A stretch of DNA of 64,000 nt from Sedimenticola hydrogenitrophicus (lineage in GTDB: Bacteria > Pseudomonadota > Gammaproteobacteria > Chromatiales > Chromatiaceae): contig NZ_JANIOA010000010.1 in the NCBI RefSeq assembly GCF_025175675.1, forward strand, positions 1 through 64,000, read 5' to 3'. The translations under genes were made by a program, and so were the position numbers. The notes beneath the pieces are model-generated. The model was not told the origin of the DNA, made no database searches, and saw only the letters and a program-made list of their open reading frames with translations. Below are positions 1 through 8,000 of the stretch, piece by piece; positions within the stretch are counted from its first letter, which is position 1; the number at the start of each line of letters is the position of its first letter.

Positions 1-69
1 GATAGGGAAAGCCAAAAAAATAGTGGTACGGACCCCAGTGACGCAGTTTTCTCCTAATGATCAACAAAT

Positions 70-453
70 ATGCTAATCCGGTATCTACTATGCTGGTTCC
101 TGCTCGCCATAGTGGCAATTGCGAATGGCATCCTGCGGCAAGCGACATACGGAAATCAGGTATCTGAGCTTACAGCACATCAGATTTCAACAGTGACCGG
201 TATACTGTTCACCGGGCTGGTTATGTGGGTGGTCAGCAGATTCTGGCCTATAGAATCTGCCGCGCAGGCCTGGTTGATAGGTGCTTGCTGGTTGGTGGCC
301 ACGATTGCGTTTGAATTCGGGTTCGGTCATTTTGTGGCCGGGCACGCCTGGAGCAGACTGTTGGCAGATTATAATCTATGCAATGGTAGGGTCTGGTCGC
401 TGTTTCTGGTGTGGATTACGGTGATGCCCTATCTGTTTTACAGGTATGGTTGA
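70..453 (+). CDS. Small hypothetical membrane protein
   Basis: A 127-residue protein that I cannot assign to a named family. It shows about four hydrophobic segments (near residues 1-20, 40-60, 65-85 and 105-125) joined by short polar loops, so it is probably an integral inner-membrane protein. The start is the first ATG after an AT-rich stretch; no good ribosome binding site is visible, so the start is uncertain. It stands alone in an accessory zone and is followed by a 100-base gap containing a GGGTCAGA/TCTGACCC inverted pair (about 469-525). Function unknown. Confidence 0.6.
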   Translation: MLIRYLLCWFLLAIVAIANGILRQATYGNQVSELTAHQISTVTGILFTGLVMWVVSRFWPIESAAQAWLIGACWLVATIAFEFGFGHFVAGHAWSRLLADYNLCNGRVWSLFLVWITVMPYLFYRYG

Positions 454-551
454 GCCGTAATTATCCAGGGTCAGATCAAAAAACCGACATCGCACACGCA
501 GTCCATGGATGGTCTTTCTTCTGACCCGATGCCTTGGCAACAGTCCATGGC

Positions 552-914
552 TTAATCAAACTGCTCCTGGATGGAACTGGCACAATAGAATCCGGTCTTT
601 GCGATAGCCGCTTCCCGCTCCATACAGCTTTTCCAGTCAGATATTCGCGTTATCTCTACTGGCACTGAATTGAAGTCGATCCAGTAGAAGTGGCGTTTGC
701 TCGCCGATGAGGTGGCGTGCCCGAACTCGTTGAAATGGTGCTGTCCGGGAACGCAATGGCTTTCCAGAATATTAACCCGAGCCGTGGTAAAGATCCCTTC
801 CACCAGTTTCTGCTTTACTTCGCACTGCTCCTGGTTAGCAGTCTCAACGAATGATGCACTGACGTTACCCGCCGCATTTTGAGTAAGCAGTATCAGGAGG
901 AAAAATGTATTCAT
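552..914 (-). CDS. Hypothetical secreted protein
   Basis: A 120-residue protein with a short hydrophobic N-terminus (residues 2-12, leucine/isoleucine rich) that looks like a signal peptide ending near an Ala-Gly-Asn stretch. The remaining part is polar and has four cysteines (Cys31, Cys54, Cys98, Cys111), compatible with disulfides in the periplasm. No family is recognised. No strong ribosome binding site precedes the ATG, and no neighbour suggests a role. Confidence 0.5.
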   Translation of the reverse strand: MNTFFLLILLTQNAAGNVSASFVETANQEQCEVKQKLVEGIFTTARVNILESHCVPGQHHFNEFGHATSSASKRHFYWIDFNSVPVEITRISDWKSCMEREAAIAKTGFYCASSIQEQFD

Positions 915-1466
915 GACGCTATGTTACTGGAACGCCATCGGACCGGTACAGTGGATATGTGACACAGAGGGTAGCGAGCAAGCACGGTACGTCGTGCGTG
1001 TTCATACCGTTCTTGACCAGGGGGTAATAGGGGAGAGATCACGCTCTCCCAGCCGGGTTGAATAGAAACCGTGGTCTGTCCCGAATGGCACTTACTTAAG
1101 GCGAACTGCAGGATTTCCGTCATTCCATCCTTAGGTCCGTAAACGGTGCATCCCTGCACCACTCCTCCGGCCTGTGCCGGGATGACGGTGGTTCTTGGTT
1201 AAGCAAGTGACATTCTGGTCTGTCCCCCGATTTGTCTCATGTTGCAGCGATTTGTAAATCTCAACCACCCCGGATGATCGGCGCTACAGCCACGGTACTG
1301 TACAGACTGAGGCAAAATAGAAATTGCCGGAACTATAATTGAAAAGTGGCGTGACCGGCTGACCAATATCTCCCGGTTTCGGCCTATCCATCCACTTCTG
1401 AATGGTGAGTGCGGGGTGTCAGGCTAACCGCGGAAACTCTCGCGTACAGCTTGTACGGGCCGGTCA
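915..1466. other. Gene-free stretch with a miniature element
   Basis: No convincing coding region is seen in these 552 bases. The short open frames here run through repeat sequence. The stretch contains the miniature element at 1083-1215 with its duplicated target TGGTCTGTCCC on both sides. The remainder (1227-1466) is likely the upstream region of the DUF1697 gene, but I see no confident promoter. Confidence 0.6.
1083..1215. mobile_element. Miniature inverted-repeat element, IS4-like ends, copy 1
   Basis: A 133-bp non-coding element. The left end reads GAATGGCACTTACTTAAG and the right end, read on the minus strand, GAATGTCACTTGCTTAA, an imperfect terminal inverted repeat. It is flanked on both sides by the identical 11-mer TGGTCTGTCCC (1072-1082 and 1216-1226), which is a perfect target duplication. 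The ends resemble those of the IS4-family element at 4147-5654, and IS4-family transposases typically make duplications of about 10-13 bp. The interior carries part of another repeat (around 1131-1165) that also occurs at 22361, 46713 and 58613. Confidence 0.85.
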
Positions 1467-2009
1467 ATGAATACATATATTCTGCTACTGAGAGGAATTA
1501 ATGTCGGCGGGCGAAACTCGCTGCCCATGCGGGAGCTGGTTGTTCTCCTCGAAGACCTCGAATGCCGAAATGTCAGAACCTATATTCAGAGTGGGAACGT
1601 GGTGCTTCAAACAGGCAAAGGTGCGTCCAGCCTTGCAAAGCAAATCAGTTCTGAGGTCAAAAAGCACCATGGCTTTGAACCGCACGCTCTGGTACTACAG
1701 TTGCAAGAATTTGAAGCGGCAATTGCAACGAACCCGTTCCGTGAAGCGGAATCGGATCCCAAGGGCCTGCATTTGGGCTTTCTGGATTCAGTGCCACCAA
1801 ATCCCGACTTGAGGAAACTGGAAGCCTTGAAAGCCAACAGTGAGCGGTTTCAACTGATCGACAAGGTGTTCTATCTGTACGCACCAGAAGGGGTAGGTAG
1901 GTCCAGGCTTGCGGCGAGCAGCGAGAGTTTACTCGGGGTAACAATGACTGATCGGAATTGGCGGACCGTCTGTAAAATCCACGACATGGTGGAGGAATCA
2001 GATCAATGA
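1467..2009 (+). CDS. DUF1697 family protein
   Basis: A 180-residue protein matching the DUF1697 family. The N-terminal pattern LLRGINVGGRNSLPM and the following TYIQSGNVVLQT stretch are the family hallmarks, and the C-terminal TDRNWRTVCKI is also typical. Length agrees with the usual 175-185 residues. The biochemical role of this family is not established. The ATG is the first residue of the conserved motif region, so the start is credible although the ribosome binding site is weak. It is a single gene between repeats. Confidence 0.9.
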   Translation: MNTYILLLRGINVGGRNSLPMRELVVLLEDLECRNVRTYIQSGNVVLQTGKGASSLAKQISSEVKKHHGFEPHALVLQLQEFEAAIATNPFREAESDPKGLHLGFLDSVPPNPDLRKLEALKANSERFQLIDKVFYLYAPEGVGRSRLAASSESLLGVTMTDRNWRTVCKIHDMVEESDQ

Positions 2010-2196
2010 CACCCAAAATGTCGTGGGAGAGAGACGTTTTTGCGTCACGCGCTACACTCCAAAGACACCCCGTCTACTCCAGCGTTGCGCGGTGCCGGTC
2101 CACTCTGGCTTCGCCCTCCGTCAGCCCCTGAACGCCCACGTCACGGCGTCTGCAGGCTGTACGTCGGGGTGAATTGATCGGAAAAAGGAGATTGTG

Positions 2197-2655
2197 ATGT
2201 CCAGTGAAACAGGTACGGTTCGGCTACACCGGGTACTGCGGGCACCAGCCGAGCGGGTCTATAAGGCGTTTACGGATAAAAGTGCTTTGGAGCGTTGGCT
2301 CCCTCCGTTCGGATTTACCGGCACGATCCACGCTATTGATGTCCGGGTAGGTGGCGGCTATCGGATGTCTTTCACGAACTTTGGTACCGGAAGCAGTCAT
2401 TCGTTTACGGTCGAATATGTCGAGCTGGTGCCGAATGAACGGATTCGACACACAGATCGCTTCGACGACGCAAACCTCCCTGGTGAAATGCTTGTTTCAA
2501 TCGACCTCAACGCCGTCTCCTGTGGGACGGATATCAACATTGTTCAGGAAGGCATTCCCTCGGTAATCCCGGTGGAAATGTGCTACCTGGGGTGGCAAGA
2601 GTCACTTGAGCAGCTTGCCCGGCTCGTTGAGCCGGATATTCCTGACAATGGTTGA
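2197..2655 (+). CDS. SRPBCC (AHSA1-like) family protein
   Basis: A 152-residue protein of the START/Bet v 1 fold superfamily, closest in style to the AHSA1 (activator of Hsp90 ATPase homologue) branch. The signature is the N-terminal RAPAERVYKAFTDKSALERW followed by LPPFGF and, near the end, a GWQESLEQLARLVE helix. Such proteins bind hydrophobic ligands; the ligand here is unknown. ATG at 2197 is preferred over the GTG just before it because AAGGAG lies six bases upstream. It is a single gene. Confidence 0.85.
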   Translation: MSSETGTVRLHRVLRAPAERVYKAFTDKSALERWLPPFGFTGTIHAIDVRVGGGYRMSFTNFGTGSSHSFTVEYVELVPNERIRHTDRFDDANLPGEMLVSIDLNAVSCGTDINIVQEGIPSVIPVEMCYLGWQESLEQLARLVEPDIPDNG

Positions 2656-2821
2656 GCAAAATACAAAAAATGGTCCTCCAACTGTAAGCAGCTGGTATCG
2701 CGGGTGTCCTGGTACTTGCTAAGTCGAGCGGGCGGGTCTAGGCGGGCCACAAAAGCTACGCGCTGCTCAGCTTTTGCCCCGGCTAACCTTTAACGTCAGT
2801 CAAGCACAAAAAGGAAACTAT

Positions 2822-3121
2822 ATGACCTCTACAGAGATTGGCGATTTCCATGTCGCATCGAAGGACGTCCCATGGAAGATATTGCGCGATGGCTACCACT
2901 TCAAACTGCTGCGCACCTGTTCTGTTACGGGTAGTTGGGTTGCGTTGTTTCGAACAGTGGCAGGTGCTTCAGTGCCACCTCATAAGCATATTGGGGCCGC
3001 CGAGTATTTTGTCTTGAAGGGAAAAATAGAGATTCGAGGTGGTGTTGAGAATGGAGGTAGGACTATAGGGGACAGACCACGTTTTTCGAGTCGGGTTGAC
3101 CAAGCAGGTAGGTTGGGGTGA
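2822..3121 (+). pseudogene. Truncated cupin-domain protein
   Basis: The frame opens with a cupin-type protein resembling the ChrR / 2,4-dihydroxyacetophenone dioxygenase-like group: a metal-site-like PPHKHIGAAEYFVLKG motif is visible around residues 55-70. After about residue 77 the sequence becomes repeat DNA: a fragment containing GGGGACAGACCACG and then the hairpin repeat starting at 3107, whose bases supply the stop codon. Intact relatives continue with the second half of the barrel, which is missing here. The start at 2822 has AAAGGAAAC upstream. It is probably non-functional. Confidence 0.7.
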
Positions 3122-3196
3122 GTGGAACGAACCCCAACGATCGATGGTTCCGTTAAGTGCCCCATGTTGGGGTTCGCAGGCTCACCCCAACCTACC
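3107..3196. repeat. Palindromic repeat GGTAGGTTGGGG, copy 1
   Basis: A 90-bp inverted repeat: GGTAGGTTGGGGTGAG at the left is mirrored by CTCACCCCAACCTACC at the right, with inner arms GAACCCCAAC and GTTGGGGTTC. The same family occurs at 39597-39676. It provides the stop codon of the truncated cupin gene. Confidence 0.85.
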
Positions 3197-3276
3197 AAGC
3201 TGGTTGGAGCCTGATGGGTGGGCATGTATTCCCTGCCCATGCGCATAAAGCAGCAGACAAGAGACTAACCAGCAGG

Positions 3277-3930
3277 ATGACGGAAGAACGACATAACAGC
3301 CAAGCCCCCGAAGCCCTGATGCTAATCGGCACTCACTGTACACATTGTCCGGCGGTGTTGAACAGCCTTGCGGAACTGGTGAAGCAGGGTGTGCTGTCAA
3401 AACTCGAAGTGATCAATCTGGAGCAACGCCCCGAGGTTGTGCAACAACTGGGTGTGCGCTCGGTGCCCTGGATGCGTATCGGTCCCTTCGAACTCACCGG
3501 GCAGCGCAGCCTGGCGGAGTTGCGGCAGTGGGCGCAGACGTCTGCCTCAGCGGATGGAATCCGGGATTATATCGAGGCCATGCTGGCTGAAGGCGAGATG
3601 GAGCGGGTCTTGGCGATGATTGCCAAGGACGCCGGCGTCATGGCACGGGTGATCGAACTGCTTGATGATGCCGATGCCAGGATCAATGTGCGCCTGGGTA
3701 TTGGTGTGATCATGGAGGAGTACCAAGGCCAGCCGCTGTTGCAGGAATATATTCCACAAATTGGAGAACTGACCCGACATGCGGATCCACGGGTGCGTGG
3801 CGATGCCTGTCACTACCTGGCGCTGAGTCACAGCCGCGATGCGAGGATCTTCATCGCCCCCTTGCTGAATGACGAGAACGCCGATGTGCGCGAGGTTGCC
3901 GGGGAGAGCCTGCTGGCTCTGGATGATTAG
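3277..3930 (+). CDS. Thioredoxin-fold protein with HEAT-like repeats
   Basis: A 217-residue two-part protein. Residues 1-95 look like a thioredoxin fold with a Cys-Thr-His-Cys redox motif near residue 22 and the conserved cis-proline stretch SVPWMRIG. Residues 105-217 are helical, with HEAT-like units (HADPRVRGDACHYLAL and ADVREVAGESLLAL). Such fusions suggest a thiol-redox protein with a protein-binding scaffold; the partner is unknown. I prefer ATG 3277 over the longer upstream frame (3157) because that extension lies in a palindromic repeat. AGCAGG is the only weak ribosome binding site. Confidence 0.75.
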   Translation: MTEERHNSQAPEALMLIGTHCTHCPAVLNSLAELVKQGVLSKLEVINLEQRPEVVQQLGVRSVPWMRIGPFELTGQRSLAELRQWAQTSASADGIRDYIEAMLAEGEMERVLAMIAKDAGVMARVIELLDDADARINVRLGIGVIMEEYQGQPLLQEYIPQIGELTRHADPRVRGDACHYLALSHSRDARIFIAPLLNDENADVREVAGESLLALDD

Positions 3931-3953
3931 CCAGAGAGTTCGGCAGAGTTCGA

Positions 3954-3992
3954 GGTCAGCGTAACAACTACTTCCAATTGTTACTCTGACCC
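3954..3992. repeat. Hairpin with ACTTCC loop, copy 1
   Basis: An inverted repeat GGTCAGCGTAACAA ... TTGTTACTCTGACC with the loop region CTACTTCCAA. Its core (GTAACAACTACTTCC) recurs in the larger hairpin at 7812-7869. Its right arm is the insertion point of the miniature element that starts at 3993. Confidence 0.75.
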
Positions 3993-4135
3993 GAATGGCA
4001 CTTACTTAAGGCGAATTGCAGGATTTTCGTCATTCCGGCGCAGGCCGGAATCCAGGAATACCGCCACCATCAAGCAGTCTGGATCCCGGCCTGCGCCGGG
4101 ATGACGGTGGTTCTTGGCTTAATTAAGTGCCATTC
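3993..4135. mobile_element. Miniature inverted-repeat element, IS4-like ends, copy 2
   Basis: A 143-bp non-coding element with ends GAATGGCACTTACTTAAG and, on the minus strand, GAATGGCACTTAATTAAG. The interior contains a long palindrome (GTCATTCCGGCGCAGGCC ... GGCCTGCGCCGGGATGAC). Flanks are TACTCTGACCC on the left and CCCTCTGACCC on the right, 9 of 11 identical, a probable target duplication. It lies immediately beside the IS4-family element, sharing the right-hand 11-mer with it. Confidence 0.8.
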
Positions 4136-4146
4136 CCCTCTGACCC

Positions 4147-5654
4147 GAATGCTACTTAGTTAAGCGATAACTGACTGTAATAGCAGAAAAAAGGCTGGTT
4201 CCGGTGATATGATGCAGTCACCAAACGAACACCTGTCACCGAAGGAACCAGCCTACATGCATCCTAGTCAACACGTCCGCCTACAGCAACAAAAAATTGT
4301 TAGCCGTCGAGCTAAAAACAGTGACTCCTATGAATTTTTCAACTTGATCACCGGCCCAGAGTTTCTGGATCGAGTCGAATCCTTGTTGCCTGAGCATCGC
4401 GAACGATTATTCCCGCCCACGGAGACCCTGTCGATGTTTCTGGCACAGGCAATGAGTGCGGACCGCTCTTGTCAAAAGGCCGTCGACGATGCCGCCATCA
4501 AGCGATTGGTAGGAGGATTGCCAACCTGCAGTACTCATACGGGGGCCTACTGCCAGGCACGATCACGCTTGCCATTGGAGATGATCTCGAGTTTGACTCT
4601 CCACACAGGGCGTCTAATGAGCAGATCAACACCCTTGAAATGGCGCTGGCAGGGTCGACCAATCCGCTTGGTGGATGGTACCACCGTTGCGCTACCCGAC
4701 ACCCAACGCAACCAGTCGGTTTATCCTCAGCCCAACAGTCAACAGCCCGGCCTTGGATTCCCCCAGTGTCGCTTGGTCGGCATGATCTGTTTGGGCAGTG
4801 GAGCCGTACTCAATGCCGCCCTGGGGCCTTGCCGGGGAAAGGGCAGCGACGAGCAAACTTTGCTCAGATCGATACTCGACACCTTGGAATCGGGCGATAT
4901 TCTGCTCGGCGATGCCTTCTATGCCACCTATTTTCTGCTGTGTCAGTTACAGCAACTGGGCGTGGATGCGGTCTTTGAGCAACAGGGATCACGGCGGCGC
5001 AGCACAGACTTCAGGCGAGGCCACCGGCTGGGTGAGCGTGATCACCTGATCGAGCTGTGCAAGCCGAAGCGCAAACCTGATTGGATGAGTCAGACTGAGT
5101 ATGATCTGGCTCCGGCGACGTTGAAAGTCCGCGAGTTGATGACTGGAGGCAAACTGTTGGTGACCACCCTGTGTTGTCCGAAACGTACGAGTAAAGCAGC
5201 GCTGAAGATACTCTATAGAGAGCGTTGGCATGTCGAGTTGGATTTCCGCAACATCAAGACAACACTGGGCATGGAAATGTTGAGTTGCCGCTCGCCAGAG
5301 ATGGCGGAAAAAGAAATATGGGTCTATTTGCTGGCCTACAACCTGATTCGCTTACTGATGGCGCAGGCTGCTCTGTTAGCCGATATCCTACCTCGCCAAC
5401 TCAGTTTTAAACACACTTTGCAGTTATGGGTTGGGTGGCGATGGAGTGAATATGGGAGTGATGACTATGAAAAATTATCCGTATTTTTCAGCCTGATCGC
5501 TCAGCAACGGACCGGAAAGCAGCCGGGTCGTGTTGAGCCTCGCGCGATAAAACGAAGACCTAAACCCTTCCCGTTGCTGACAAAATCACGTCAACTTGCG
5601 AGGGAAGAAATACGCCTATATGGCCATCCTAAAAAGCTTAACTAAGTAGCATTC
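4147..5654 (+). mobile_element. Complete IS4-family insertion sequence
   Basis: A 1508-bp element bounded by perfect 19-bp inverted repeats GAATGCTACTTAGTTAAGC (4147-4165, and inverted at 5636-5654). Both sides carry the identical 11-mer CCCTCTGACCC (4136-4146 and 5655-5665), a clean target duplication. It contains one intact transposase gene whose TAA stop lies inside the right inverted repeat. Intact ends, frame and duplication suggest a recent insertion that may still be active. Confidence 0.93.
4209..5645 (+). CDS. IS4 family transposase
   Basis: A 478-residue DDE transposase of the IS4 family. Candidate catalytic acids are Asp156 (in LVDGTTVALPD), Asp235 (in LLGDAFYATYF) and Glu343. The C-terminal signature Y-(2)-R-(3)-E-(6)-K, diagnostic for IS4, is exact: Tyr336, Arg339, Glu343, Lys350 in YRERWHVELDFRNIK. 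The frame is uninterrupted, and the length is normal for the family. The first ATG at 4209 (or the next codon) is used; an internal ATG at 4257 is an alternative. Confidence 0.95.
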   Translation: MMQSPNEHLSPKEPAYMHPSQHVRLQQQKIVSRRAKNSDSYEFFNLITGPEFLDRVESLLPEHRERLFPPTETLSMFLAQAMSADRSCQKAVDDAAIKRLVGGLPTCSTHTGAYCQARSRLPLEMISSLTLHTGRLMSRSTPLKWRWQGRPIRLVDGTTVALPDTQRNQSVYPQPNSQQPGLGFPQCRLVGMICLGSGAVLNAALGPCRGKGSDEQTLLRSILDTLESGDILLGDAFYATYFLLCQLQQLGVDAVFEQQGSRRRSTDFRRGHRLGERDHLIELCKPKRKPDWMSQTEYDLAPATLKVRELMTGGKLLVTTLCCPKRTSKAALKILYRERWHVELDFRNIKTTLGMEMLSCRSPEMAEKEIWVYLLAYNLIRLLMAQAALLADILPRQLSFKHTLQLWVGWRWSEYGSDDYEKLSVFFSLIAQQRTGKQPGRVEPRAIKRRPKPFPLLTKSRQLAREEIRLYGHPKKLN

Positions 5655-5721
5655 CCCTCTGACCCCGAATTCCATCCGAATCCCCTCAGGCAGGATGTGC
5701 CCAGAGTTGACGCTCCGCGGT

Positions 5722-7509
5722 TTATTCATGGAGTGCGCGGCCGCCAAGGAGTCGGCGGGCGATCTCGGTGGTCTGGTAATTGGCGCGTTCGGTCGGGGAG
5801 TGGGCCGCCAGGTAACGGACCACCGCGACCAGGATGTGTCGGCCGGTGTCGTGGTTGCCCCACTCCTGGAACTGCCGCACCCCCGCTTCGAGTAACTGGT
5901 AGGCGTGGAAGCCGGCGTCCTCGCGCAACAGTGCCCGGCTCAGGGTCACGATGAGTGGATCGGGCGGGTGGCCGAGCAGCAGGTAACGGGCCACCAGTCG
6001 CGCCGCCGCGTCAACCTGGCGCTGGCGGTCAAAGCTATCCAGGAGTTGCGTCAGCAGGGTGCTGGGCTCCGTGGGTAGATCATCCAGTCGGTTGCCGTGC
6101 TCCCCGGGAAGCGCTGCCGGCGGCACATTGAGATAGCGGGTGAGATAGACCGCCATGGCACCGTGGAAGAGACCGCGCACCACCTCGGGATGCGTCGTCG
6201 CGTCGTTGGCTCCAGCTTCGATACGTTTGATCGCCTGATGCAGCGCGTGGCAGTAAGTGAAGGCATGGTGTGCGGTCTCCCAGTCGCCATGCTCGTTGGA
6301 GATGCCGAAGCGGGCGATGCGCAAGGCCGCGGCGTAGGCGAGCGCGCGCCCGAGGTCGGTGCCGGTGGCCCCCGCGCGGATCGCCGCCTTGAGCGCGTCC
6401 ACGATGCCGGCCGGCTCGGCGTCGAGCAGTGTTTGTGCCAGGGCGGCGTGGTGGTGCCATGGTGCTTGGTCGCGCTTCATCGCCGCCCATGTCTGCAGTT
6501 CGCTTGTCTTCAGTTCGTTGGCAGCGCTCTCCAGCAGTAAAACCAGGTCTGTCGGCTGGCGCCATTCCGGGGATTCCTCGGCTCCGCGGGCGACCACCAT
6601 CTGCCCGATGACGGTCGGCAGCACGGCCGCGGCGTGCTCCCAGCCGATCAGATCCAGGCATTCGAACGCCTTGTTGATGAAGTCGAGGGAGTGGCCGCCA
6701 TCGGCGAAGATACGGTCGGTCTCGGCCGTGAACAGGAGGTCCGCCAGCGCCGTGGCCGAGGTGCCGGCGGCGATTGCCGTGTGTACCGTTCGCTCCGCCC
6801 CGGAGCGGTGACGCACCGCGTTCCAACGGCGCAGCCAGCGCTTCAGTTGGGTGGTCTCCGGCATGCTCGTCATCGGCGCGGGATCGCGGCGCGGGGCCCG
6901 GTCGGTGCAGTCACCCGCCACACGCCGCACGCCGTGGAACAGCGCCAGACAGGTCTCTTCCTCCGGCAGCAGGGGCAACAGATTGCCAAGGGCGGTGAGG
7001 ATCGTCATGCCGGTTCCCCAGCCATCCCGGTTGCGGGCGCCGAACAGGGCCGCCTGACGCAGGATATCGACCGGAGCCACACCGGCCGCGAGCAGGCCGC
7101 GTATCGCCTTGGCGATAACCAGGCCGAGGTTATGGGCCATACCGTCGTCGAGCCTCCGGCGCCAGTGCGCCGTCGGGTCGGGATAGCCGAAGGCGGGCTT
7201 GACCCATACCTCGGCACCGCGTACCTCGACCGGACAGTTGGGCACATCGTCGGCCCACAAATCGAACGTGCAGCCGCTTGAGAGATCGAAGCGCGCATGG
7301 TGCCAGTGGCAAGTCAGGATGCCATCCTCGACGCTGCCGCGGTCCAGCGGGAAGCCCATGTGGGGACAACGGTTGTCCAGCGCAAAAACCTGACCACGAT
7401 CATGGACGATGAGCACCGGGCGATGGCGGCCGGTAACCAGCAGGCGGCCCTTGGCCTCAAGCTCCTCCAGTGTGCAGGCAAGAATAAAATCGGACTTTCC
7501 GTCTTTCAT
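5722..7509 (-). CDS. Rieske 2Fe-2S protein with long helical C-terminal domain
   Basis: A 595-residue protein. Residues 1-110 form a Rieske ferredoxin domain with both cluster-binding motifs, Cys48-Pro-His50 and Cys67-His-Trp-His70, so it should bind a 2Fe-2S cluster. Residues 130-595 are alpha-helical and histidine-rich, and I do not recognise a catalytic family with confidence. It lacks the usual mononuclear iron domain pattern of ring hydroxylases. No signal peptide or membrane segment is evident. The start is supported by GGAGG five bases upstream. It stands alone, tail to tail with the IS element. A redox enzyme is likely, with an unknown substrate. Confidence 0.8.
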   Translation of the reverse strand: MKDGKSDFILACTLEELEAKGRLLVTGRHRPVLIVHDRGQVFALDNRCPHMGFPLDRGSVEDGILTCHWHHARFDLSSGCTFDLWADDVPNCPVEVRGAEVWVKPAFGYPDPTAHWRRRLDDGMAHNLGLVIAKAIRGLLAAGVAPVDILRQAALFGARNRDGWGTGMTILTALGNLLPLLPEEETCLALFHGVRRVAGDCTDRAPRRDPAPMTSMPETTQLKRWLRRWNAVRHRSGAERTVHTAIAAGTSATALADLLFTAETDRIFADGGHSLDFINKAFECLDLIGWEHAAAVLPTVIGQMVVARGAEESPEWRQPTDLVLLLESAANELKTSELQTWAAMKRDQAPWHHHAALAQTLLDAEPAGIVDALKAAIRAGATGTDLGRALAYAAALRIARFGISNEHGDWETAHHAFTYCHALHQAIKRIEAGANDATTHPEVVRGLFHGAMAVYLTRYLNVPPAALPGEHGNRLDDLPTEPSTLLTQLLDSFDRQRQVDAAARLVARYLLLGHPPDPLIVTLSRALLREDAGFHAYQLLEAGVRQFQEWGNHDTGRHILVAVVRYLAAHSPTERANYQTTEIARRLLGGRALHE

Positions 7510-7811
7510 GGCGCCTCCATCGAGGGTGGCGTGCGTTGCTGAATGCCGCTATGCAAGGGCTAAACCCACTAGCTGCATTCATCATGGTCCAATGATTTGT
7601 TTCGCCCGGTTATCCGCCGGATGAAACAGACATGTTGCATAGTTTCCTGGAATGCACCGCTGGTGAAGTCCAGCATTGCACCCGTAGGCGCGGCGCCCCG
7701 CCGCGATTTCGGCACGGGGTGGGCCTCCTACAGGTCGATTTTTGCAACGATCGGGTAAATGGATGATTACTGAGTTAGATCAGGACGCAGCGGCGAGGTT
7801 CGCGGTGGAAC

Positions 7812-7869
7812 GCAAGAGTTCGGTCGGGGTAACAACTACTTCCAGTTGTTACCCCGACCGAACTCTTGC
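7812..7869. repeat. Perfect 26-bp hairpin with ACTTCC loop, copy 2
   Basis: Arms 7812-7837 and 7844-7869 are perfectly complementary over 26 bp with a six-base loop ACTTCC. The core GTAACAACTACTTCC matches the hairpin at 3954-3992. It lies in the 490-base gap between the Rieske gene and the peroxiredoxin gene, where I see no coding region. A small mobile or REP-like unit is more likely than a terminator, since no T-run follows. Confidence 0.8.
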
Positions 7870-7953
7870 AGGCTCGCTAAATGCCCGTAATCAGAAACTC
7901 GATCGCCGCGAGGATCTCCTCGCGCGGCTGTTTCTTCCACGCTCTTCCCCCCG

Positions 7954-7976
7954 CTGACGCCCCATTGGGGCGTCAG
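7954..7976 (-). terminator. Hairpin downstream of peroxiredoxin
   Basis: A perfect 10-bp stem CTGACGCCCC / GGGGCGTCAG with loop ATT, 24 bases beyond the stop codon of the minus-strand peroxiredoxin gene. It lacks a clear T-run, so it may act as an RNA 3' stabiliser or weak terminator. Confidence 0.5.
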
Positions 7977-8000
7977 GCCAGGAGGAAGCGCACTCAATAC

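Noticed and set aside
911-1162. 83-residue frame on the minus strand
   Set aside because: It runs through the miniature element at 1083-1215 and shows no ribosome binding site or family.
3157-3276. N-terminal extension of the thioredoxin-HEAT protein
   Set aside because: The extension is translated palindromic repeat sequence; ATG 3277 fits the domain start.
7812-7869. Rho-independent terminator
   Set aside because: The stem is far longer than usual, has no T-run on either side, and belongs to a repeat family.
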